Source: Lampris incognitus
Lineage: Eukaryota; Chordata; Actinopteri; Lampriformes; Lampridae
Assembly: GCF_029633865.1 (NCBI RefSeq)
Contig: NC_079220.1
Coordinates: 58,666,937-58,730,936 of the forward strand
Length of the DNA: 64,000 nt
Direction: 5' to 3'
A program made the position numbers and the translations under genes. The notes under the pieces are model-generated. The model saw nothing but the letters and a program-made list of their open reading frames with translations. It was not told where the DNA came from and did not search any database. Positions within the stretch are counted from its first letter, which is position 1. Each line of letters begins with the position of its first letter. This document shows, one piece after another, positions 28,243 through 38,725 of the stretch.

Positions 28243-29436
28243 TACCGTTCAAAAGTTTGGGATCACCCAAACAATTTTGTGTTTTCCATGAAAAGTCACA
28301 CTTATTCACCACCATATGTTGTGAAATGAATAGAAAATAGAGTCAAGACATTGACAAGGTTAGAAATAATGATTTGTATTTGAAATAAGATTTTTTTTAC
28401 ATCAAACTTTGCTTTCGTCAAAGAATCCTCCATTTGCAGCAATTACAGCATTGCAGACCTTTGGCATTCTAGCTGTTAATTTGTTGAGGTAATCTGGAGA
28501 AATTGCACCCCACGCTTCCAGAAGCAGCTCCCACAAGTTGGATTGGTTGGATGGGCACTTCTTTGAGCAGATTGAGTTTCTGGAGCATCACATTTGTGGG
28601 GTCAATTAAACGCTCAAAATGGCCAGAAAAAGAGAACTTTCATCTGAAACTCGACAGTCTATTCTTGTTCTTAGAAATGAAGGCTATTCCATGCGAGAAA
28701 TTGCTAAGAAATTGAAGATTTCCTACACCGGTGTGTACTACTCCCTTCAGAGGACAGCACAAACAGGCTCTAACCAGAGTAGAAAAAGAAGTGGGAGGCC
28801 GCGTTGCACAACTGAGCAAGAAGATAAGTACATTAGAGTCTCTAGTTTGAGAAACAGACGCCTCACAGGTCCCCAACTGGCATCTTCATTAAATAGTACC
28901 TGTTAGAGCCTGTTTGTGCTGTCCTCTGAAGGGAGTAGTACACACCGGTGTAGGAAATCTTCAATTTCTTAGCAATTTCTCGCATGGAATAGCCTTCATT
29001 TCTAAGAACAAGAATAGACTGTCGAGTTTCAGATGAAAGTTCTCTTTTTCTGGCCATTTTGAGCGTTTAATTGACCCCACAAATGTGATGCTCCAGAAAC
29101 TCAATCTGCTCAAAGAAGTGCCCATCCAACCAATCCAACTTGTGGGAGCTGCTTCTGGAAGCGTGGGGTGCAATTTCTCCAGATTACCTCAACAAATTAA
29201 CAGCTAGAATGCCAAAGGTCTGCAATGCTGTAATTGCTGCAAATGGAGGATTCTTTGACGAAAGCAAAGTTTGATGTAAAAAAAATCTTATTTCAAATAC
29301 AAATCATTATTTCTAACCTTGTCAATGTCTTGACTCTATTTTCTATTCATTTCACAACATATGGTGGTGAATAAGTGTGACTTTTCATGGAAAACACGAA
29401 ATTGTTTGGGTGATCCCAAACTTTTGAACGGTAGTG
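28240..29436. mobile_element. Palindromic Tc1-like element: two 534-bp inverted arms and a 129-bp loop
   Basis: Both ends read CACTACCGTTCAAAAGTTTG inward and are flanked by TA, the Tc1/mariner target. The left arm 28240-28773 and the right arm 28903-29436 are each 534 bp and almost identical as reverse complements; I noticed one mismatch, near the ends. Each arm holds the transposase start (MARKRELSSETRQSIL, then YSMREIAKKLKISYTG, a helix-turn-helix region). The left frame continues through the loop to 95 residues. There is no catalytic DDE domain, so it would depend on a transposase in trans. Confidence 0.9.
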
Positions 29437-29445
29437 TATATATCT

Positions 29446-29749
29446 CAACACGGATACAGGAAAAAAGATTGTAATGCATAGCAGTACAGGCCTGTTTCGT
29501 GCGTCTCACACTCATCAGCTGCTAAAATTTAACATGGATTAAGTACAGAGAAAGTATATATAAATATTACAATATAAAGTATATATAAATATCGCAAGCT
29601 ATTTTTGTGCAACCACTTATAATGTATTCATTTATATATATGTAAAGATAGATGTAGGAAAAAAACTTTAATTAGCAGCTGATGAGTGCGAGACGTACGA
29701 ACCAGGCCTGTACTGCCATGCATTACAATCTTTTTTCCTGTATCCGTGT

Positions 29750-29798
<49 letters not shown>

Positions 29799-29940
29799 GA
29801 ATACATTATAAGTAGTTGCACAAAAATAGTTTGCAATATTTATATATACTTTATATTGCAATGTTCATATATACTTTATATTGCAATATTTATATATACT
29901 TTCTCTGTACTTAATCCATTTGTTAAATTTAGTAAATCCA
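29446..29940. mobile_element. Inverted-repeat element with internal (TA)n, class unknown
   Basis: CAACACGGATACAGG and the following 45 bp at 29446-29500 recur inverted at about 29695-29752. The block 29525-29640 (TTAAGTACAGAGAAAG to TTATAATGTATTCATT) recurs inverted at 29796-29925. The order of the mirrored blocks is permuted, as if two copies were joined head to tail in opposite orientation around a (TA)n of about 45 bp (29752-29796). No coding frame. Confidence 0.6.
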
Positions 29941-30524
29941 TATTCCCTATATCCTTGCTCCAACATCTGAGAAGGTGAAACAAGAAATTCCAATGAGGTG
30001 AGGAGGTATGGCACTTGTGGAGACGCAATGTTTGACCCCCTCTGGTGGTCACAAAAACAACTGCCACATGCAGTCACGTGGGTGATATTTTTGAGAATAT
30101 GAGAGAATCGTTTGATCAAAATGTACTCGAATGAAGCGAGTAAACGGACACTGGAGACTACAATTGTGCCTGCTAATCAGTCATTTTAAGATGAACTGTT
30201 GATTGGGCTTGCATTTTTTTAGACTCGTCACACTCATCGATGTTCAAATGCAATGCTCTCAATTTTATTTGTCATCACATTTCAAAAAGCTTAAAAAAAA
30301 TCCCCGAGTGTAATGTAGGCCCATGGAAAAAGACAAAGATTTCATCAACTTTTACCACAAATGAAGACTGGAGAAGATGCACTGCCAATAGGCACTTTAG
30401 CAAGATGCCAACATTTTAAAAAGTAGTGTAACTTTTTGTAAATTGTGTAAGGTTGATCAGGAGCCACACAAAGGTTATGATATCTGACCTTATTATGAAA
30501 ACTGTCAAGGGAGGTCCCCTTTCC

Positions 30525-31035
30525 CCGGGTGGCATGATGGCCCAGTAGCATTGTTGCCTCACAGCAAGAAGGTCCTGGGTTCAAACCCCAGGCCATCCCA
30601 GGTACTTTGTGTGGAGTTTGCATGTTCTCCCTGCGTCTGCGGTGGGTTTTCTCCGGGTGCTCCGGTTTCCTCCACCATCAAGAAGGCATGCGTGTTAGGG
30701 TTCATACTCCTGTCTGTGCCCTTAACCGAGGCATGGCAAGACCAACTGGGGCTGGTCCCCGGGTGCTGCACGGTGGCTGCCCACTGCTCCTAGCTACACA
30801 GCTAGGATGGGTTACATGCAGAGCGTAATTTCCCTACCCTGGGGATCAATAGAGTATATCAGAATCAAAAAGACATGCATATCAGGGTTAATACCCCTGC
30901 TTGTGCAACTGGCCAAGGCAATGGAAAGAAGAACTGGAGTTGGTCCCCGCAGCTGCAGCTGCCCACTGCTGCTCTACAATAGGATGGTTAAATGCAGAGA
31001 ACACATTCATTGTAACCCGTACAATGACAAAATGA
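30525..31035 (+). mobile_element. tRNA-head SINE, family B, followed by a second partial copy
   Basis: The head is GGGTGGCATGATGGCCCAGT with GGGTTCAAACCCC as B-box. The body has GTGTGGAGTTTGCATG and CTCCGGGTGCTCCGGTTTCC, and the 3' end has AGCTAGGATGGGTTACATGC and GGGGATCAATAGAGTATATC. From about 30870 to 31035 the 3' half is present a second time (AAGACATGCATATCAGGG onward), in the same orientation. Confidence 0.75.
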
Positions 31036-31858
31036 GGTGGCTTTCTCATTTGGCTTTGGTCTTCTTGATAAGTCCCTCTCCCCGGGCATGTCTTTTCTCT
31101 TTCTCTTTACTTGTGATAAAAGTGGAAAATTAAGTCATATGAACAAGTGTCAAGTGTTATCAGTGGGGGAAATACCACTATGAAGACACGCGCTCTCCAA
31201 CGGCCTCCAACAATAACCTCAGGGGGCTTCTCAAAAGCAAGATCTCCAGAAAAGCAGCAGTGAGTGGACTGGAGTTGAATGAAAGACAGTTCATGGAGGC
31301 TAACCACGGCCTAAAGAGAACATTTCAGGGGATAATGCTCATCTGCTGAACACCATGATGAGATTTGGACCAAACCTAATTTTGGTAACTACACAGATGA
31401 GTAGTACCACAGTACTACACAAGCCTCTTTTTCTTTTAGCGTAGTTTAAAGACGGCAGTGGCCAGAGAGCTTCCAGCAGAGTGGAATGAAATAAGATTAT
31501 CTATATCCACACTGCCTCAAAGCTTCTTTGTGAGGTTAACTAGAGATAAAAATACAAAATATTACAAACTATCTTATTACTGTCTCGAGAAGAGTCCTTG
31601 CATGATAGGACACAGAAGTTTTGTAAAGCCACACATAAGTAAGAGATATGAACCTAAGAAGTCCACCAGAACAGGGGTGATATTCATGCTTATGATATTT
31701 ATGCATCTCTAAGACATGGACACGCTGTTATTTTAAGCCATCTCTAATCCTCAGTGGCATTTACCTCCTGTGGAGTAACGTATGGTATCCCACCAAGATA
31801 TCAGAAGGGATTGCTTTAAGAGTACACGGGAAACATGGGTTCCCCTAAAATTCAATTA

Positions 31859-32018
31859 AAACAAGACCAGATCGAAACCTAGTGTATGGCTGGACCGAGT
31901 ATGGTCAGTGTTGGGAGTTGTGACCAGTTTGTGACAGGGATAGGCAGTGGTAGTGTCTATAATGTGAATTCCTGGATGTCAAATGTTCATCTGCAATTTT
32001 CTGTCGGAGAAACTTGGC
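31859..32018. repeat. Dispersed repeat, second copy of 18404-18750
   Basis: It matches the two halves at 18404-18477 and 18688-18748 without the insertion found there. Confidence 0.65.
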
Positions 32019-32074
32019 AAAGGGAAGTGCATCGTCTTGACTGCCTGTGTCGTACATTGCATATCCTTCCCCAG

Positions 32075-32420
32075 ACAGCATCCGGATGTGGGCCACTTCA
32101 GGCAATGATGCGGCACTGATGGCCTTCTTCTGGCCCTGACAAAACGCATGTGAGCCTGAAGTGGCCCACATGTGTAATAGCAAATATGGCCCAAATATGC
32201 CAAATCACATGTGGGCCTTTTTTGGCAAAGATGCGGTGCTCTGGGCAACATGTGGTCTGAATGTGACCCTGAAGTGCCCCGCGTGGTAAATGGTGACTAT
32301 GGCCCAAATATCACAAAACAAATATGGCCACCTTTGACACATATGTGACCCATGTGGCTTGGTTCTGGCCCAGATCTGGCGAACGGGCGGACCGCCCAAG
32401 TGCCATCATTCCACATGTTA
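32075..32420. repeat. Degenerate internally repeated sequence rich in ATGTGGCCC motifs
   Basis: Phrases such as TGTGGGCC, GGCCCAAATAT, CTGAAGTGGCCCAC and ACATATGTGACCC recur with irregular spacing. It then reads TGGCCCAGATCTGGCGAACG. It looks like an old dispersed repeat of unknown class, with no coding potential. Confidence 0.45.
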
Positions 32421-32552
32421 AATGGGCCGGATGAAAGTGTCAGTGTGGGACATGTCCGGGCCACAGCAATTTTGCTATCTGGGTCCCCCAATGGTCAGCG
32501 CAAAGGGTATGCTGAAGTGGATGAAGCAACAGATGAGCTTTCACCATGTGTT

Positions 32553-33485
32553 ATGCAAGCCTTTGTGTAATAATGCTGCCAAATGTCAATGCAGCTAATG
32601 TCAATGCATCTCTATTCTTGATCTGCCTTGCCTGCTGCACATCCTTCCCAGCTTGGTCCCTCTGTCTAGCCAATCGGTACAAGTCCTTTTCTCCTTCCTT
32701 AGTGTCTAATCTGTCATACAACTCACCATACGCCTTTTCCTTTGCCTTTGCCACCTCTCTCTTTGCTTTACGCTGCATCTCCTTGTACTCCTGTGTACTT
32801 TCTTCATCTCTCTGACTATCCTACTTCTTCTTTGCCAACCTCTTCCTCTGTATAATTTGCTGTACTTCCTCATTCCACCACCAAGTCTCCTTGTCTTCCT
32901 TCCTCTGTCCTGATGACACACCCAGTACCTTCCTATCTGTCTCCCTCACTATTTCTGCAGTGGTTGTCCAGCCATCTGGCAGCTCTTCACTACCACCGAG
33001 TGCCTGTTTTAACTCCTGCCTGAACTCCACACAACAGTCTTCCTTCTTCAACTTCCACCATTTGATCTTCGGCTGTGTCTTCACTCGCTTCCTCTTCTTG
33101 GTCTCCAAAGTCATCCTACAGACCACCATCCGATGCTGCCTAGCTACGTTCTCCCCTGTCACCACCTTGCAGTCTCCAATCCCTTTTAGATGGCGCCTTC
33201 TACATAAGATATAGTCCACCTGTGTGCACTTTCCTCCACTCTTGTACGTCACCCTGTGTTCCTCCCTCTTCTTGAAATATGTATTCACCACAGCCATTTC
33301 CATCCTTTTCACAAAAGCCACCAGCATCTGTCCTTCCACATTTCTCTCCTTGACACCATACCTGCCCATCACCTCCTCATCACCTCTGTTCCCTTCACCA
33401 ACATGTCCATTGAAGTCCGCTCCAGTCACCACTCTCTCCTCCTTGGGTACCCTCTCCACCATGTCGTCCAACTCACTCCAGAATT
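32553..33485 (-). mobile_element. LINE endonuclease and linker fragment, minus strand
   Basis: The minus frame 32821-33471 (216 residues) has the AP-endonuclease signatures GADFNGHVG, VDYILCRRR and a RQHRMVVC segment in the position of the usual SDH. It continues after a frameshift near 32820 into AKEKAYGELYDRLDTKEGEK and LYRLARQRDQAGKDVQQ, the linker before the reverse transcriptase. It is cut at about 32553, before the RT domain. Resembles the RTE/BovB-type endonuclease, and may be the 5' part of the family whose 3' end is at 21490-22100. Confidence 0.8.
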
Positions 33486-33699
33486 CTCCCCATTAGGCCA
33501 CCCACCCTGTTAAAAATTAACAAATGACCCACTGACACTGAAAAAGGTAACACTGTTGTTAGCAGACTGGATTCATGGTTGCTGAAAACTAGGCTTTACA
33601 AATTATGTGTAAAAACTGAATCGAAAAACAGTTATTCCAAATAATGATAGTAATTTGTAACAATGTCAATGTCTTGGCTGATTTTTTTTTTTTATCACA

Positions 33700-34790
33700 A
33701 GAGAGACATAGATCCTGACACCTCATTAACTATACTTTATTTTGTCAACAGCTGAGACACATCATCTTCTCGAGCGGCTTTTGCAGAAAATACAAACAGG
33801 ATTCAGCACAACACCATTTCATTTAGATTACCTGGAATGTCTTTGTCATCGGGAACTGTATCGTCTGCAGGCCCTGTCCAGTCCATAGAAGTACCCCCTG
33901 CTATCACCCAGGCTTTGCAAGAGCTCTTTGTCCTCGTGAGGGCACAACTGGAATGTTCACCGAAAATTAATCTGGTGAGAAAGAAGTTTTTACACCAACT
34001 ACAGAAAAATATCATGAACTTTCAACTCTAATTTCTTTCCCTTATAGTGGTTGCCTATAAACAGGGTGGCAACTGGGATGGTAAGGCCGTTTTCAGGGGC
34101 GGCTGCTGCCACCCTTTGCAACTGCCACAGGATAACAGGCATTGAAAACATCATTTTGGGTTTCATCCCGGCGCCCAGCAGCTTCCCTGGGAGTCAACGA
34201 GATGGGTCCTTTTACACGGGGTGGAAAATATCTCAGTGTTTAGGCTCTTGGACAGTAGGCTTTCATAAATGTATGTTTGGTGTCCAGAAGCCCGGCTTCT
34301 CTCCGCCTCTCAGAGGAGCTATCACATGGGCTGGGAAGATTTCAGGGAGAAGTCAAGCCCAGCTTACCGACCTTTATAAGAGCAGGGTGTTCAGAAAGGC
34401 TACTTCCCTTCTGGAGTGCCAAGGCCCCCCCCCTTCAGCCAGAGTGTGAGCTGTTAATCTCAGGTGGTCGGTCGAGGGTGCCCCCTGTTAGGACTAAGAG
34501 ACACAAGGCTTCCTTTGTCCCCACTGCCATTCAGTTGTTCAGTGGTAGCTAGTGTTCATCTGTTGTGTGCAGACCGCTTGTTTCCTTGGTTTGTATATTC
34601 GAAGTGCTTTGGTTCTCCTTGCCCCCTATGTCCTGTTGGTTTTTTGTTGTCCATCAGTGATGTGTCAGTTCTGCCTTGGTGTTTGTATGATTTGTTTTGT
34701 GTGAGAGTTTTATACATATACTGGCTGCAAACTAATTTCCCTGTAAGGGACAATAAAGACACTTTGACTATCAGTTATTTTAATTCATCA
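33700..34790 (+). repeat. Probable decayed retroelement with a LINE-like 3' tail
   Basis: Only the end is informative: CTAATTTCCCTGTAAGGGAC, then AATAAAG and CACTTTGACT at about 34735-34775, which resembles the 3' end of fish LINEs. The upstream frames (for example 34051-34449) are short and carry no domain I recognise. Low certainty about the left boundary. Confidence 0.35.
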
Positions 34791-34799
34791 TGGCAAATT

Positions 34800-36233
34800 A
34801 CTCGCCTCCATCCCTTCAGAAGACAAAACTATTTTACTAGAAACTGTTCTATGCTCATATGCAGAGTTTTCCAAGACAGGAAAGAGCGTAGACTGAAACC
34901 TGTGTAATCAAAATTAATAACCTCGTTACTGAGACTTGTCCAGTAGGCGGATGAATTTGCCAGGGATTTTTTCCCCCGTTTAATTGACAGGACGACCTCA
35001 TTTACCTGCTAGCTTAAATATATAACTGGCTGGCTGAGCAGGTCACCGTCTCCCAGGAGAGGGTAATGGTCCACTGAGATCTTCTCAACATCTCCTTTGT
35101 CTCCACCCTGATTCAGCCAAAAGTCCGAACAGGACTCTATGCTCGCTGACTTCATGTAAAAAGAAAAGGCAGAATTTACATAAAACTAGACTTGCTAGAT
35201 TCAGAACACAGCTAGAGCATATTTGAATACACAATTTTTTGCCACTAGACTGCTGACAACTGTGCCTCCCCCGCAAGAGGAGCTCAGTTTCAGATGGTTC
35301 GATAGCCCAGCATGTGCTTGTTTGCTACAAACAGCTGAGCTTCACAAATCATATTTTTCAAGCAACACGTGGCATCTCTTCTAGACCGACTTCAGCTAAT
35401 CTGTCTGCTGGCTCAGCAACAAAAGCTCAAGTATGAGCTGGTTACACAACCAAGCATCTCCAAATTGCTCCATGTTGTAACTGACAATGTCTATGTCTGT
35501 TGTTAATTACTTGATGTGGTCTGTCAGTGAATTGAGCATCTCCTCTTTTAGTCTTACCTGTGCTTTAAGAACACAGAGTTTGAATTCCTCCGTTGACTGC
35601 CGTTATCTGATTTTATTACAAAGTTGCTTCTTTGGTGATGGTACAGGACAAAGTGTCAGATGTTATGATGGGCTCGCATCCTTTTTGGCTCTAGTTTTAG
35701 AGTCAGCTTGGTCTTTTGCTTTTCATTTGGTGAGCTTAGCTTGATACGTATAGTATGATGTCAACAATAAAACAATTAAAATTGTATACTGTGTGTGTGT
35801 GTGTGTGTGTGTTACTTATTTTGCAAGATCTAACAGTGTTGTTTCTATGTCATCAGGTCTCATGACTGTCTTGAGACCGGGACTTGGAGCAAGAGGAAAC
35901 AAATTGGGATCTGAGCCACAATAAGCTTTTGATACCAGTGTCCCCATCGACTTGCAAAAACCAGAATGTCCTTCTGTGCTCGTATTCTCATCGTTCAGAC
36001 ATCTTCACATGCCTCTTTGGATGAGGCAAACGGCGCCGTTTCAACCATCATGAAGTAACCCTTAAGCCCCTCTAGCAGCTGATGTGCTGCTACCAATTCC
36101 TGGGATAACTGATATTTAGTAAGTGCCAGAAACAAACACAACACAACCCCCCCCCTCAAAAAAAGAACAGCCAGAAAAGTCTGTGTAACCCAATCTTATC
36201 TAGATGCTCTGTATTCTTTTAAGTACATCTCCC

Positions 36234-36299
<66 letters not shown>

Positions 36300-36930
36300 C
36301 GCATTTCTGTGAGAGAGATATGGAGTCGATTTGACATGACAAAGAAGTTGTGAGGTTTGTGTGGATTACTGATTATAATCATAAGAGCTGCTTATCTGTT
36401 TGACTTTGCGCGGTCCCACCCACTGACCCAAAAATAAAAGGGGGTCCAACCCTCTTTGTCCCCGTCAGAGGGCCCTCACACCCCTCTCACAGCTGCCCAG
36501 CGAGAGCAGTCATGAAGCACGGCCAACACCTCGGGGGAAGGGTTGGAACAGGCTGCAAGTTGGCCCCGAGGATGTGAAGATGCGTTTCCCCGTATTGTTG
36601 TGGTGGTGGTGTATAGTCACATCTGTCCTGGCTGGAAGCTCTCTCTCTTTATTGCGGCAGGTCTCGTGTACATATTTCTGGCACCCACTTGTGGAAGATG
36701 AGGGTGATTCTTCAATTTGGGGCGCTTTTGGCCTTTGAAATTTAGAGAAAATAAAAAATAAATTTCTTTAAAATCCGTTTGTTTTTTCCCTTGTTCCAGA
36801 GCTCTGTTAGTGGCTAGGAGCAGATATGCTAGCAGAGCTTCGGTCGTCCTACAAAATACGTTTGATGTTATGACGCTTTTTTCAAAGTTGTGACAGCAAA
36901 ATGTGACGTCATGACGCGTGATGTCATGAC
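34800..36930. other. Intergenic sequence, no gene recognised; (GT)n microsatellites
   Basis: It holds (GT)n at about 35790-35813 and a long (GT)n at 36236-36295. No reading frame above 125 residues and no domain seen on either strand. Confidence 0.5.
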
Positions 36931-36932
36931 AA

Positions 36933-37417
36933 TTGACCTTTCGCAAAGTCCCGCCCCCCTTAGTTACTGTTGCTATGCCCGTCAATCATTTCAGAACTAT
37001 CCAGGAAGTAGCCGGAAAACACCAAAACATGGAGGAAGGGATCAGCGCATTGTGTGAGTAAAAGTAGCAGTAATAACAGGTTGGCTGTATGAGCTCTCAC
37101 TAATAGCTAGTAGCTAGCTTAGCTCGGAGCAGGCAGGTATTTGTGCTGGTTTGGATGGACTAAGCTGGCCATGGGGTGGGTCTGCTCTACTGCCAGGTCT
37201 ATCTATTGCCCGCACTGTGCTTCTTGTGTTCTGGGTTTCAGGGAGGGAAAGAGAATTAAGCCCCTCCAAACCTCTCACATAGTATCTAGTATCCCGTCTG
37301 CAGACCCCATGGGCACACCGGTCCAGCATGTTGCTGTGTGTTGGAAAGCTTGACGGACCGTTGCTAAGGTCGGATTGGACAAGCTCCGTTCTGGGGCGGT
37401 ACTTTGCGAAAGGTCAA
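36933..37417. mobile_element. Non-autonomous TIR element
   Basis: The ends are inverted copies: TTGACCTTTCGCAAAGT at the left and ACTTTGCGAAAGGTCAA at the right, with the inverted match carrying on into CCCGCCCC / GGGGCGGT. About 485 bp long, with no transposase. The TTGA/TCAA at the ends could belong to the TIR or the target duplication, so I cannot assign a superfamily. Confidence 0.6.
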
Positions 37418-37619
37418 CTTCCATTTTTTGGAGAAAAACTTGGCCAAGTCTTAGACTTGCTAAGCTAACTTGTTAGCTAGCATACAATGTACAATGAAAA
37501 CACGTGAATAAAGTGAAGTTTCTTATTTCTGAACTAAAATACTCAACTAGTAACGTGTTTGGTAATGACTTGTAATAACCATCCTGTGACGTACATGGAG
37601 AAGTAGACCCTTGGCTAAC

Positions 37620-37715
37620 GGCTCGGACCCTTTAGTCGACTGGTTAACGTAGCCGCCTGCAGTGCGGGAAATCCGAGTTCGCGTCCCGGCTATGACGGTC
37701 CGGCCGGGCTGCCCC
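37620..37715 (+). mobile_element. tRNA-like SINE head fragment
   Basis: TAGTCGACTGGTTAACGTAG, CTGCAGTGCGGGAAATC and GAGTTCGCGTCCCGGC resemble the A-box, anticodon arm and B-box of a tRNA. The 3' end is not that of a functional tRNA gene (the acceptor arm does not pair), so I take it as SINE-derived. Confidence 0.5.
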
Positions 37716-37732
37716 CGGAATTCGCTGCAATA

Positions 37733-37872
37733 CTGTCAGATCAGGACATGTACATCTTCCCATTACTACATGTGTAATAACCATCCTGTCAGATCAGGAC
37801 ATATAAACCTTCACATTACTACATGTGTAATAACCATCCTGTCAGATCAGGACATATAAACCTTCACATTAC
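37733..37872. repeat. 53-bp tandem repeat, about 2.6 copies
   Basis: The unit starts TGTCAGATCAGGACAT and ends GTGTAATAACCATCC. The first copy differs (GTACATCTTCCC against ATAAACCTTCAC). Confidence 0.8.
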
Positions 37873-38509
37873 ATTTGTGACATGAAAAAGTCATGCTGCT
37901 GCCATGACTGCTCACGCGCCTCTGGCACTTCCCGTTTCCATGGCAACCACGTTGTTGTTTGAAAAAGCGTTGTTGCTGTAAAACGTTGGGTGTGGTGGTG
38001 ATGACACATGTATGAGGACAGCCATATCTAACTATAAAAATGTGCAAATTGCAGATGTATAAACCATATGAATTGGAAATATATCTTTTTAAATTATTAT
38101 GAGAAAATGCAAAGTAAAGATTTAATGAATTTAACCATTTTTATCACTTTATTATAGAGGGGAAGTTAAAAAGTCTGGGTTGGGGACAAGCCCACAACAG
38201 GGACATTCTGCCACGTTTGAATTCTCAACAGGCTGAACAGGTATTAAGACGTCATCACTGAGACACAAATCTGTTTTTCACAGCCAATACCAGCTAACCC
38301 TCACGAATGTTTTTTTCCTCAAAAAAATGTTTTTTTTTCTCTTGAAAACCTGCCCTGGGGACAGAAAGACTCCCTTAACTGAAGACTCGCCCATAAACTC
38401 TACCCATGTGGTAGTAAAGGGTCACATGAGCGCAAACTGGTTCGAGTTCTGAATCAGTTTCCAGAAGTTATTCAAGCTCTTAGTTACCAAACAAAGTAAA
38501 TCCGACTCA

Positions 38510-38725
38510 GAAGTCGGGGCGGGGCGGGGGGGCGGGGCGGGGGGGAGCCCCAGCACCGCACGCCGGCTCTTCTATTGCCACTATAACATCTGGGCGGTGA
38601 CACCGCATGAGCGGCGTCCCTGGCGGCGTGGCGACTTCTACTATTATCCAGAAGGTCTGCTCGGTGGGTGGGCGGCGCCCCACGCCCACCCGGGCTCGGT
38701 GGGCGGCAGTTTGGCGACTGTCGTA
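38510..38725. other. GC-rich stretch before the 54-bp minisatellite
   Basis: It holds GGGGCGGGGCGGGG (about 38517-38540) and several GGCGGC blocks. It could be a small CpG island or part of a repeat. No gene start is visible. Confidence 0.35.

Noticed and set aside
28619-28906. A host gene for a 95-residue helix-turn-helix protein
   Set aside because: It is the N-terminal part of a Tc1 transposase and is mirrored in the right arm.
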